Positions 1 to 6,853 of a DNA stretch of 8,593 nucleotides are shown in pieces. Both the position numbers and the translations under genes were made by a program. This DNA comes from Cryomorphaceae bacterium (lineage in GTDB: Bacteria; Bacteroidota; Bacteroidia; Flavobacteriales_G; Salibacteraceae). Below the pieces are notes generated by a model. That model saw only the letters and a list, made by a program, of their open reading frames with translations, had not been told where the DNA came from and searched no databases. The number at the start of each line of letters is the position of its first letter. Positions within the stretch are counted from its first letter, which is position 1. The DNA lies in NCBI GenBank assembly GCA_003564735.1, contig PXEK01000010.1:1-8593 (forward strand), written 5' to 3'.

Positions 1-2
1 CG

Positions 3-431
3 GCAACGGGTTTCTCTGATGGTCGCGGTCGTGTACGTCCCGATCAATATACTTACCTATCACCAAAAAACGGTATGGTGTCGCAAATTTATGCCCGAAG
101 CGATGAAGTAAGATACAAATCTACACTCGTAATGGATATAGTTGAATTTCAAGGGTTGCACATTTTATCTTACTTTAGGCAAAAAGACTTGAAGTACATA
201 AGCCCCGGAGATAAAGTAGATATTAAATTTCCCGATGGCAGTAACAGCGTAGGTATAATAGATAAAACCTACATCAAAACGGCTTCAATGCCCGATCGTC
301 TTTACCGCAAAGGAAGTAAAGTGGAGCAAAGAGTAAGAGCTGTAGTGGTTCCCATTAATGTAGAAGAAGCTTCTAAATGGTTCAACTACTACAAAATTAA
401 CGTAATGGTTTCCAAGCCTAAATACTTTTAG
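3..431 (+). CDS. HlyD/Alg44-type membrane-fusion (adaptor) protein, C-terminal part
   Basis: The reading frame is open from the left edge, so the start of the gene lies outside the window; about 142 C-terminal residues are visible. The first part (SPKNGMVSQIYAR, then a hydrophobic strand ending in MDIVEF) resembles the second half of a lipoyl/biotinyl-like hairpin domain. The next part (ILSYFRQKDLKYISPGDKVDIKF) resembles the beta-barrel of HlyD-family periplasmic adaptors, with its typical Pro-Gly-Asp-Lys-Val turn. Proteins of this family are anchored in the inner membrane by an N-terminal helix and reach into the periplasm; in Alg44-like versions they assist polysaccharide synthases. The stop codon is 2 nt before the next gene and a family 2 glycosyltransferase follows, so a role in polysaccharide export or synthase assembly is more likely than drug or protein secretion. 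The family call is fairly secure; the substrate is inferred from context only. Confidence 0.75.
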   Translation, partial: ATGFSDGRGRVRPDQYTYLSPKNGMVSQIYARSDEVRYKSTLVMDIVEFQGLHILSYFRQKDLKYISPGDKVDIKFPDGSNSVGIIDKTYIKTASMPDRLYRKGSKVEQRVRAVVVPINVEEASKWFNYYKINVMVSKPKYF

Positions 432-433
432 TC

Positions 434-1843
434 ATGAATAAACCTAATGAAGGCAAAGCAGCAATCAAGCATATTGAAAGCGACTATGATAAAGAGATTG
501 TTCTCGTAAGTGACTTTTCGGCTTTTGATATGAAAAAAGCTCCGCTCTATGATGCGGTTATACTCGATTTCACAGATAAAAAAGGATGCTTGGAATTATT
601 GAAGACGATTCGCTCTTCGTTTATCGAGAGTATTTATTTACTCCCGATTTTCGTTCTCAGTATTATCGAAATAAAGGATGACGAAATAGGTCAATTGAGC
701 GATGGTGTTATTAATAACATTCAAACCGACTCTATCAATTCTTTTATCGAAAAGGTAAAGGTAAAACGCAAACAACTCAAGCCCTTCACACCATCACCCG
801 AAATTGATAAAAACTTAATTAAGTTATTGCGCTTTTCTTTTACCAGAGAAAAAAGTTTACTCCCTGTAAAAGACAGGCATTCGGTAATAGGATACAAGTA
901 TCCATTAATTAATCTTGCTTTAGACAGTAAAGATGCCGGTGCAGAAATGAAAGCCATTACCAAAGCAGTGGAGGAGGGCTTTTTTAGTGCCAAATTCATT
1001 GATAGAATGCACCTTTGCGGCAAATGCTACAGCGGCTTTTTAAATTATAAAGAAGTTGATCCTGAAACCGGTGATGCCCACTTAGAAACTGAAAATATTA
1101 TTCACCATTTCTCCTGCGCTTACATGGGGCCTGAAAGTGATTTTGTAAGAGAAGATAAACTCATTTGTCCTAAGTGTACCAAAACCCTTCGGCACATCGG
1201 TGTTGATTATGACAAACCCTCAGTAATGTACCACTCTATTGAAAGTGATCGTTACTTTCAGGACCCTGAAATGAAAGTCGAATGTCTAAACTGCGGTCAC
1301 ATCAACGATATTGAAGGCCTGGTTCAATATGACTTATTCGAACTATCACTCACTGATGAAGGTATAGATGAAGCCATTCAACCCACAGGGAGCCAGTCGG
1401 CAGCTGATACGGTATACAGCGGTTATATCACATACGCAACGTTTGGAACATTTTTGCGATTTGAAATTGAACGTGTAAAATCCTCACAAAAGAACAGCTC
1501 AATAGGATTATTAAGGCCGGGCATTACCTCTGAAATTGAAAATGACTTAGGTCATCAATATCAAAAACTCATTGAAGAAATTTCAGCTTTTGTGGTAAAC
1601 AATACCACCGCGTCGCACATTCTTTCAAGATCGGTAAACTCGTTCTTTATATTGATGCCCGAAACACCTCTCGATAAGTGTAATATGGCTATGGAAAAAA
1701 TGAAAAAGTCATTGAAAACGCTTTTAGAAAACAATGTTAAAGATCATGATATCGAGGTACACGCATCGGTTAGGGAAATTACACCAAACAGCGAATACCA
1801 AAGTGTACTTAACGATTTAAGAGCGGGCATCTTGAAAGACTAG
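434..1843 (+). CDS. TackOD1-like zinc-ribbon regulator with receiver-like N-terminus and degenerate GGDEF domain
   Basis: This 469-residue protein has no signal peptide or membrane helix and should be cytoplasmic. Residues about 20-110 look like a receiver fold: strand EIVLVSD, then YDAVILD with Asp45 where the phosphorylated Asp would be, then PIFVLS. The N-terminal acidic pair is not clear, so phosphorylation is uncertain. Residues about 190-310 carry CxxC pairs at 195/198, 245/248 and 284/287, plus Cys228 in IIHHFSC, and the string KTLRHIGVDYDKPS. I recognise this pattern as the Thaumarchaeal output domain 1 (TackOD1) family, a predicted metal-binding output domain. Residues about 333-469 follow the GGDEF fold (LGH, later FILMPET), but the signature is SVNSF (400-404) and the positions of an RxxD I-site are T391 and S394. 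Diguanylate cyclase activity is therefore not expected. Its place between an adaptor and a synthase suggests control of polysaccharide synthesis, as the degenerate GGDEF protein PelD does for Pel. That role is inference. Confidence 0.7.
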   Translation: MNKPNEGKAAIKHIESDYDKEIVLVSDFSAFDMKKAPLYDAVILDFTDKKGCLELLKTIRSSFIESIYLLPIFVLSIIEIKDDEIGQLSDGVINNIQTDSINSFIEKVKVKRKQLKPFTPSPEIDKNLIKLLRFSFTREKSLLPVKDRHSVIGYKYPLINLALDSKDAGAEMKAITKAVEEGFFSAKFIDRMHLCGKCYSGFLNYKEVDPETGDAHLETENIIHHFSCAYMGPESDFVREDKLICPKCTKTLRHIGVDYDKPSVMYHSIESDRYFQDPEMKVECLNCGHINDIEGLVQYDLFELSLTDEGIDEAIQPTGSQSAADTVYSGYITYATFGTFLRFEIERVKSSQKNSSIGLLRPGITSEIENDLGHQYQKLIEEISAFVVNNTTASHILSRSVNSFFILMPETPLDKCNMAMEKMKKSLKTLLENNVKDHDIEVHASVREITPNSEYQSVLNDLRAGILKD

Positions 1844-1845
1844 TT

Positions 1846-3156
1846 ATGTTTATAGAGTATTGGGAAACATTTGTTTTATACTGGCATGATAAAGACACAC
1901 TAGAGATTATCAGAACCTTTTGGTTCTTCTTTATCTTAGAGCTGCCGCGCTTCTTGCTCTTTGATTTTATTATTGTAGTTTCAGTAATCTTTAATCGCAA
2001 ATCGATTGATAGAAAAAGACAAATTGCTCGTAAACTCCTTTGGGCAGAAATGCCCTTGATTTCAATAATAGTCCCGGGTAAAAACGAAGGTCCCCACCTC
2101 TATAAATTGGTCAATTCACTTAAGGAACAAACTTATTTCAACTATGAACTCATCGTTGTGGATGATGGTTCTGATGATGATACACCACTCATCGGTAGAG
2201 ACCTTGAGAAAAACGGAATGATACACCAATTCATTCGCAATGATGTTCGAGGAGGAAAAGCCAGCGCAGCAAACTTGGCACTGCGCTACACAAAAGGGAA
2301 ATTCATTGTTCACCTGGATGCCGACACCTCATTTGATCGCGACTCCATTGAGAACATACTCCTACCCTTTTATTATGGCGAAAACATAGGCGCGGTTGGC
2401 GGGAATATTAAAGTGAGAAACTACGAAGACACTTTTTGTGCTTCATTGCAAGCCATTGAATACATCAACAGTATATCAATGGGACGTATAGTAGCCTCTG
2501 AACTGGGAATTTACCGTATTATTTCGGGAGCATTTGGAGCTTTCAGAACCGATGTGATAAAGCGTTTGGGAGGCTGGGATATAGGCCCGGGGCTCGATGG
2601 GGATATCACCGTAAAGTTCAGGAAAATAGGTTACAAAATTCATTTTGAATATAAAGCCATAGGTTTAACCAACGCCCCCACAACCTTTAAAGCACTCTCC
2701 AAGCAACGCCTGCGTTGGTCAAAATCACTTATTAGGTTTAGACTTAAAAAACACAGCGATATATACCTACCGGGTAGGAACTTTAGTATTCTCAACTTTG
2801 TTTCTTTTTTGGAAAATGTCACTTACGACGTTATTCTCAATATTTTATGGTGGCTGTATATTATTGACATCATTATGCATAACAGTCAGATGCTTGCTGT
2901 AGTTATACCTCTAAAAATCGCGATGTATATGGCGATGGATTTCATTCAGTTTTCACTCTTTTTAGCACTGAGTGAGCGGGCGCGTAAAGAAAGTAAGCTC
3001 TACTTATATATACCCGCAATGGTATTTTACAACAGCTATTACATGCGCTTTGTACGAACACTCGCCTACTTCAAAGAAATATTCTTCGACTCATCTTACA
3101 AAGATCCATGGAACCCTGCCAAAACCTCCGTCAAAGCGCTTCAAAACAAACTATAG
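1846..3156 (+). CDS. Processive family 2 glycosyltransferase (polysaccharide synthase-like membrane protein)
   Basis: The 436-residue protein has a hydrophobic N-terminal segment (about 22-49), a cytoplasmic GT-A domain (about 70-300), and hydrophobic stretches at about 326-343, 349-376 and 385-405. This is the layout of inner-membrane synthases such as Alg8, PgaC, NodC and hyaluronan synthase. Catalytic motifs are visible: VDDGSD (105-110) for nucleotide-sugar binding, the metal-binding DAD (158-160), an acceptor-side LDGD (250-253) where these enzymes usually have ED, and QRLRW (287-291), the QxxRW motif that marks processive synthases. It should polymerise a nucleotide sugar and probably move the chain across the inner membrane; the sugar cannot be read from the sequence. 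The start follows the regulator's stop by 2 nt, suggesting translational coupling. No obvious + strand terminator follows. A non-processive GT2 is possible, but QRLRW and the C-terminal membrane segments argue against it. Confidence 0.85.
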   Translation: MFIEYWETFVLYWHDKDTLEIIRTFWFFFILELPRFLLFDFIIVVSVIFNRKSIDRKRQIARKLLWAEMPLISIIVPGKNEGPHLYKLVNSLKEQTYFNYELIVVDDGSDDDTPLIGRDLEKNGMIHQFIRNDVRGGKASAANLALRYTKGKFIVHLDADTSFDRDSIENILLPFYYGENIGAVGGNIKVRNYEDTFCASLQAIEYINSISMGRIVASELGIYRIISGAFGAFRTDVIKRLGGWDIGPGLDGDITVKFRKIGYKIHFEYKAIGLTNAPTTFKALSKQRLRWSKSLIRFRLKKHSDIYLPGRNFSILNFVSFLENVTYDVILNILWWLYIIDIIMHNSQMLAVVIPLKIAMYMAMDFIQFSLFLALSERARKESKLYLYIPAMVFYNSYYMRFVRTLAYFKEIFFDSSYKDPWNPAKTSVKALQNKL

Positions 3157-3176
3157 CAAAAGAGCGAAGAGAATTG

Positions 3177-3202
3177 GAAAATTTATACCGTACAAAATTT
3201 TC
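3177..3202. repeat. AT-rich inverted repeat downstream of the glycosyltransferase gene
   Basis: GAAAATTT at 3177-3184 is the reverse complement of AAATTTTC at 3195-3202, with a 10-nt loop. It lies 20 nt after the glycosyltransferase stop codon. No T-run follows on the + strand, so it is a weak candidate for 3'-end formation. An AT-rich chance palindrome is equally possible. Confidence 0.3.
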
Positions 3203-3310
3203 AAACTGTCATCCGGGTGAAGGGGGCATTCAATTCAATTTCGGGTTTTTAAGTTGTCAATACATTACAAACCTCTTGAAAAATTTTTGACACCGGTAAA
3301 ATCCGAGACC

Positions 3311-3352
3311 AAAAAAAGCGACGTGTTCTCGTCCAGTACGAGCGCACATCGC
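3311..3352 (-). terminator. Rho-independent terminator of the minus-strand receiver/kinase-like gene
   Basis: Arms at 3318-3332 and 3338-3352 form a 15-position stem around the loop CCAGT. The inner stem CTCGT/ACGAG is perfect. The outer stem GCGACGTG/CACATCGC has one mismatch, and between them lie one wobble and one mismatch. Read on the minus strand, the hairpin is followed directly by seven T residues (3317 down to 3311). It starts 31 nt after the stop codon of the minus-strand gene, the expected position for its intrinsic terminator. On the + strand there is no T-run, so it should work in one direction only. Confidence 0.8.
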
Positions 3353-3383
3353 AATCTACTAATATTGAGTTATTTGTTGACTA

Positions 3384-4472
3384 TCAAGCAATCGGTATAT
3401 GAGCACGAATTAATGTACCTACCCCTTTCGTACTTTTTATGGAAAATGTTCCTCCAAAGAGTTCAATGGTACGTTTGGCGTTAATCAGTCCCAGCCCCAA
3501 ACCTTTAACATTTTCATTTCCTGACATTTTCTTGTACGGCCCTATGTTTTTCACCTCTTCATCAGTCATACCAATACCTTCATCACTAACAGTCAAAATC
3601 AACTTACCTTTCTCCTCTCCGGTAATCAGCCTTATCATAGAGCCATGCATTGAAAACTTAAACGCGTTATTGAGTAAACTTGACACTACCACATCTAAAT
3701 ATTCGGCAGGCATTGCTACTTGGGCATCAACAAATGATGTTACTAAATCTTTCTCTCTTCCAAAACGAGTCACTTCCTCATCGGCAACTTTTTCCAAGAC
3801 CTTTTTACTATCAGCAACTTCGGCTTTTAATTTTTCAACCCATTCAGGTTTACCGCGTAAATCTTCAACTTCATAGAACCTCAGCGATTCACCAATCAAA
3901 TCTTTCAATTCCAAGCCTGCTTTATGTATGAGAGAAACAAACTCTACAAGTTCGGTTTTTTCCATTGAATAATGCTCCGTCATGATTAACTGCCCTATTC
4001 CCGTTACGGTTTTCAATGGCTCCTGTAACTCTTTACCTATTGGAGAAGTGGAATGTGGGGTACTCTCCTCCAGTTTATTTTTAGTCTTCTCAAGTACCTC
4101 CCGGCGCTTATCTAACCTAATCTTAACTCTCTTGAGCAATTCAGCAATGGTAAAAGGCTTCATGATGTAATCATCAGCGCCCATTTCCATACCTTTGCTC
4201 AAATCATTCTTTGACGTTTTGGCGGTTAAGAAAACAAATGGTGTATCTGCTATTTCCTTGTCGGCCCTCAATTTTTTGAGAACTCCGAAACCATCCATCA
4301 CAGGCATCATGATGTCACAAACAATTAAGTCAGGTTTAAAGCGCTTAATCATTTCATAACCTTCTTGACCATTCTGTGCCGTTTCAACAACAAAGTCAGC
4401 TGACTCCAGAATTTCCTTTATATTTTCTCTTACATCTGTATTGTCCTCAATGACAAGTAGCTTTTCGCTCAT
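3384..4472 (-). CDS. Response regulator fused to a histidine-kinase-like module lacking the phospho-acceptor His
   Basis: The 362-residue protein has no membrane segment. Residues 1-125 are a canonical receiver: acidic pair E9/D10, phospho-acceptor D53 in CDIMMPVMDG, T83 and K105 in MKPF. Residues about 143-200 align with a HisKA dimerisation helix, but the H-box reads GKELQEPL, so the position of the phosphorylated His is Lys147. Residues about 250-362 form a HATPase domain with N269 in LLNNAFKFS, DEGIG (297-301) and GLGLGL (324-329), so ATP binding looks intact. Autophosphorylation in the usual way is not expected; it may act as a phosphorylation-controlled scaffold, phosphatase or partner kinase. 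H140 lies nearby but outside the H-box frame. It is transcribed toward the glycosyltransferase gene and is divergent from an intact hybrid kinase. The ATG at 4472 gives a receiver of normal length, which supports this start. Confidence 0.85.
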   Translation of the reverse strand: MSEKLLVIEDNTDVRENIKEILESADFVVETAQNGQEGYEMIKRFKPDLIVCDIMMPVMDGFGVLKKLRADKEIADTPFVFLTAKTSKNDLSKGMEMGADDYIMKPFTIAELLKRVKIRLDKRREVLEKTKNKLEESTPHSTSPIGKELQEPLKTVTGIGQLIMTEHYSMEKTELVEFVSLIHKAGLELKDLIGESLRFYEVEDLRGKPEWVEKLKAEVADSKKVLEKVADEEVTRFGREKDLVTSFVDAQVAMPAEYLDVVVSSLLNNAFKFSMHGSMIRLITGEEKGKLILTVSDEGIGMTDEEVKNIGPYKKMSGNENVKGLGLGLINAKRTIELFGGTFSIKSTKGVGTLIRAHIPIA

Positions 4473-4488
4473 AGCATAAAATTTTGGT

Positions 4489-4496
4489 CAAAAATA
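4489..4496 (-). promoter_or_regulatory. Candidate Bacteroidota -7 element for the minus-strand receiver/kinase-like gene
   Basis: On the minus strand the bases read TATTTTTG, which fits the Bacteroidota TAnnTTTG -7 consensus, 16 nt before the ATG. No matching TTTG is found at the -33 position in this very AT-rich stretch. The leader would be very short. Confidence 0.3.
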
Positions 4497-4517
4497 AAAA
4501 TTAATATTTTATCATTG

Positions 4518-4525
4518 TACTTTTG
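4518..4525 (+). promoter_or_regulatory. Candidate Bacteroidota -7 element for the kinase/racemase/DUF58 run
   Basis: TACTTTTG fits TAnnTTTG and lies 88 nt before the kinase ATG, implying a leader of about 80 nt. There is no clear TTTG 19-20 bp upstream. It sits about 20 bp from the candidate -7 element of the divergent gene, so the two promoters would overlap and could influence each other. Confidence 0.35.
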
Positions 4526-4613
4526 TGAGTATGTATTTCTTGGTCAGAACGCGAAATTCCAATGAAAAACAGATACATACAGTACCCGGATAAAAAAGAC
4601 ACAAAATATAATT

Positions 4614-5855
4614 ATGTCGTACAAAATTCTAGTGGTTGAAGATGACCCCGTTACAACTAAACTCATCGTACGTTTAATCGTTAGTTTAAAATACTCTGTG
4701 GCAGCGAAATGTACCTCCGGTGAAGAGGCCTTGCGAATTATTGAAGAAATAGATTGCGACCTCGTTTTGATGGATATAGGTTTAGCGGGGGATTTAGACG
4801 GAATTAAAACAGCAGACCAAATAATTGAAAAATACAACATTCCTATAATCTATGCTACGGGGGCCTCAGATGCCGAGACCATTGAAAGAGCTATTGAAAG
4901 CAGCACTTTTGGTTATATTTTGAAACCCTTGGGTAAAGCCCAAATTTACACCATGGTAGAGCTAACCATGCAGCGATATAATTTAGAGTTACAACTCATT
5001 GCAAGGGAAAAAGAACTCAAAACACTAAATGAAAGCCTGGAAGAAAAAGTTAGAGCGAGAACTCTTGACCTGGAGGAAAACAATAAAAAACTGGAAAGTG
5101 AAATTGAGCGACGCAAAGCGGTTGAATTGGATTTAAAAGAAGCATTAGCCAAAGAGAAAGAACTCAACGAATTAAAATCCAGAATTGTGACAATTATATC
5201 CCATGAACTCAAAACACCGCTTACCTCAATATTGAGCTCCACAGAACTCATCGATTTTCACGCAGATAATAGATCACCCGCTGAAAAAATAACAAAGCAC
5301 ACAGGTAAAATTCAAAAGGCTGTAAAAAACCTGACTGAAATGGTCAACGATACCCTCTTCCTGAGTAGAGCTGAGGCTGATAAAGTTGAAGTTAAGCTAA
5401 AACCCACAAATTTGAAAAACTTTGTCAAAGATCTTGTGGACTCACATAAAACAGGAGCAGAAAGCAAAAGAGATTTCAACATCATCTTTGGCTCTAAGGT
5501 TCCCGAGAAACTGATGTTAGATATTGCTATAGTGCGAAACATACTTAATAACCTTATATCTAATGCCATTAAATATTCCGCTCCCGAGAAGCCGGTAACT
5601 TTAATATTCGATTATGAAAAAGATGAATTGCACATTACGGTTAAGGATGAGGGTATCGGAATACCCAAGAATGACTTAAAACACCTATTTAAAATGTTTC
5701 ACCGAGCGTCTAATGTCGATAATATCGAGGGTAGCGGCGTCGGGCTTGCTATAGTGAAACGCTCGTTGAATTACTTGGAAGGAAAAATAGATATCAAAAC
5801 ACAGGAGGGAAAAGGAAGCACATTTCACTTACGATTTAAAGCTTCAAAATCATGA
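4614..5855 (+). CDS. Cytoplasmic hybrid histidine kinase: receiver, coiled coil, HisKA, HATPase
   Basis: The 413-residue protein starts with a receiver (1-120): E9/D10/D11, phospho-acceptor D54 in LMDIGL, T82 and K104 in LKPL. A long charged helix (about 122-190, rich in Glu, Lys and Leu) looks like a signalling coiled coil. HisKA follows with H197 in ISHELKTPL. The HATPase domain has NLISNAIKYS (N313, N317), DEGIG (345-349) and GSGVGL (373-378). All catalytic positions are present, so it should autophosphorylate on H197. Because its receiver is N-terminal and no sensor or membrane domain is present, its input is probably phosphorylation of D54 by another kinase or phosphotransfer protein. 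Its stop overlaps the next start (ATGA), so it is probably co-transcribed with the racemase-like gene. It diverges from the receiver/kinase-like gene that lacks the H-box His. The target regulator is not visible here. Confidence 0.9.
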   Translation: MSYKILVVEDDPVTTKLIVRLIVSLKYSVAAKCTSGEEALRIIEEIDCDLVLMDIGLAGDLDGIKTADQIIEKYNIPIIYATGASDAETIERAIESSTFGYILKPLGKAQIYTMVELTMQRYNLELQLIAREKELKTLNESLEEKVRARTLDLEENNKKLESEIERRKAVELDLKEALAKEKELNELKSRIVTIISHELKTPLTSILSSTELIDFHADNRSPAEKITKHTGKIQKAVKNLTEMVNDTLFLSRAEADKVEVKLKPTNLKNFVKDLVDSHKTGAESKRDFNIIFGSKVPEKLMLDIAIVRNILNNLISNAIKYSAPEKPVTLIFDYEKDELHITVKDEGIGIPKNDLKHLFKMFHRASNVDNIEGSGVGLAIVKRSLNYLEGKIDIKTQEGKGSTFHLRFKASKS

Positions 5856-6853
5856 ATATACACGCAGCCGGTCAATTATCCCGACCAAAAATTAAAGAAA
5901 TTCGACAAAAACTCAAAAGGCACATTCACAAAACCCCCATACTCACGAGTCGCTTTTTTAATGAACACATCAGCGGTGAGGTATATTTCAAATGCGAGAA
6001 CTTTCAAAAAACAGGGTCTTTTAAAATCAGAGGTGCCATCAATGCAGCTCTCAAAATTATTGGGCATGATAAAGAGACTACGGTGATTACCCATTCATCG
6101 GGAAACCACGGACAAGCCTTAGCTTACGCAGCTAAGGTTCTGAATATAAATGCTGTTATCGTTATGCCTAATAATGCTCCACGTGTTAAAGTTGACGCTG
6201 TAAAAAGTTATGATGCCCGCGTGGTCATGTGTAAACCCACCCAACAAGACAGGGAGAAAACGTGCGAAGAACTGAAACACAGTCTTAACGCATACTTCAT
6301 TCCCCCTTTTGACCATATCGATATAATTCAGGGGCAATCAACATGCGCGGCTGAGTTCCTCGAAGAGCATCCGGACTTAGATTACTTGCTTACTCCTGTG
6401 GGCGGCGGCGGATTACTCTCAGGAAGTGTGCTGGCAACAAAGGCTTTAGAGCTACAAACAAGAGTCATCGGCTGCGAGCCTAAAAACGCCAACGATGCTT
6501 TTCTTTCATTGAAACAAGGTATTAAATTGCCGGCGGTTTCCACACAAACCATTGCCGATGGGTTGCGTACCTCTTTGGGGGAAGTAAATTTTAAAATACT
6601 GAAAGACAGTAAAATAGAGATTTTAACAGTTAGTGAAGAAGAGATATTACACGCTTTTCAAACCGTTTTAGAACGCATGAAAATCATCATTGAACCTTCA
6701 TGCGCTGTTCCCGTTGCTGTTTACATGAAGTATAAAGAACGTTTCGAAAACAAGAAAACAGGCATTATACTCTCGGGGGGCAATGTAGATTTACACCCTC
6801 TTTTCACCGATTTAAAGAACCAAATTAAACCGCACTTAAAAGATAATGAGTAG
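5852..6853 (+). CDS. Serine racemase / threonine dehydratase-like PLP enzyme (fold type II)
   Basis: The 333-residue protein covers the catalytic domain of the family and has no C-terminal ACT regulatory domain, unlike biosynthetic IlvA. The PLP lysine is K58 in GSFKIRGA. SSGNHGQ (82-88) contacts the cofactor, and its second serine (S83) corresponds to the catalytic S84 of mammalian serine racemase. GGGGLLSG (184-191) is the phosphate-binding loop. E209, A213 and D215 match the divalent-metal site of serine racemase (human E210, A214, D216), and LSGGNVDL lies near the C-terminus. It should dehydrate L-serine or L-threonine and may interconvert L- and D-serine; sequence alone cannot decide which. 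The ATG overlaps the kinase stop by 4 nt, and its own end overlaps the next gene by 8 nt, so translation is probably coupled. This pairing with a sensor kinase is unusual. Confidence 0.88.
   Translation: MNIHAAGQLSRPKIKEIRQKLKRHIHKTPILTSRFFNEHISGEVYFKCENFQKTGSFKIRGAINAALKIIGHDKETTVITHSSGNHGQALAYAAKVLNINAVIVMPNNAPRVKVDAVKSYDARVVMCKPTQQDREKTCEELKHSLNAYFIPPFDHIDIIQGQSTCAAEFLEEHPDLDYLLTPVGGGGLLSGSVLATKALELQTRVIGCEPKNANDAFLSLKQGIKLPAVSTQTIADGLRTSLGEVNFKILKDSKIEILTVSEEEILHAFQTVLERMKIIIEPSCAVPVAVYMKYKERFENKKTGIILSGGNVDLHPLFTDLKNQIKPHLKDNE

Noticed and set aside
3259..3292. TGTCAA and TTGACA inverted repeat near the convergent gene ends.
   Set aside because: Only six base pairs with a long loop and no T-run; not convincing as a terminator.
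3254..3484. A 76-codon + strand frame between the glycosyltransferase and the minus-strand receiver gene.
   Set aside because: It overlaps the terminator hairpin and the 3' end of the minus-strand gene, resembles no known family, and its composition fits antisense reading.
3439..3876. A 145-codon + strand frame antisense to the receiver/kinase-like gene.
   Set aside because: It is a shadow of the minus-strand gene, rich in Ser, Pro and Thr as expected from reading the opposite strand of a coding region.
4540..4550. TTGGTCAGAAC, repeated in inverted orientation at 8479-8489.
   Set aside because: An 11-base match between two places is expected several times by chance in a window of this size, and the flanking bases do not match.
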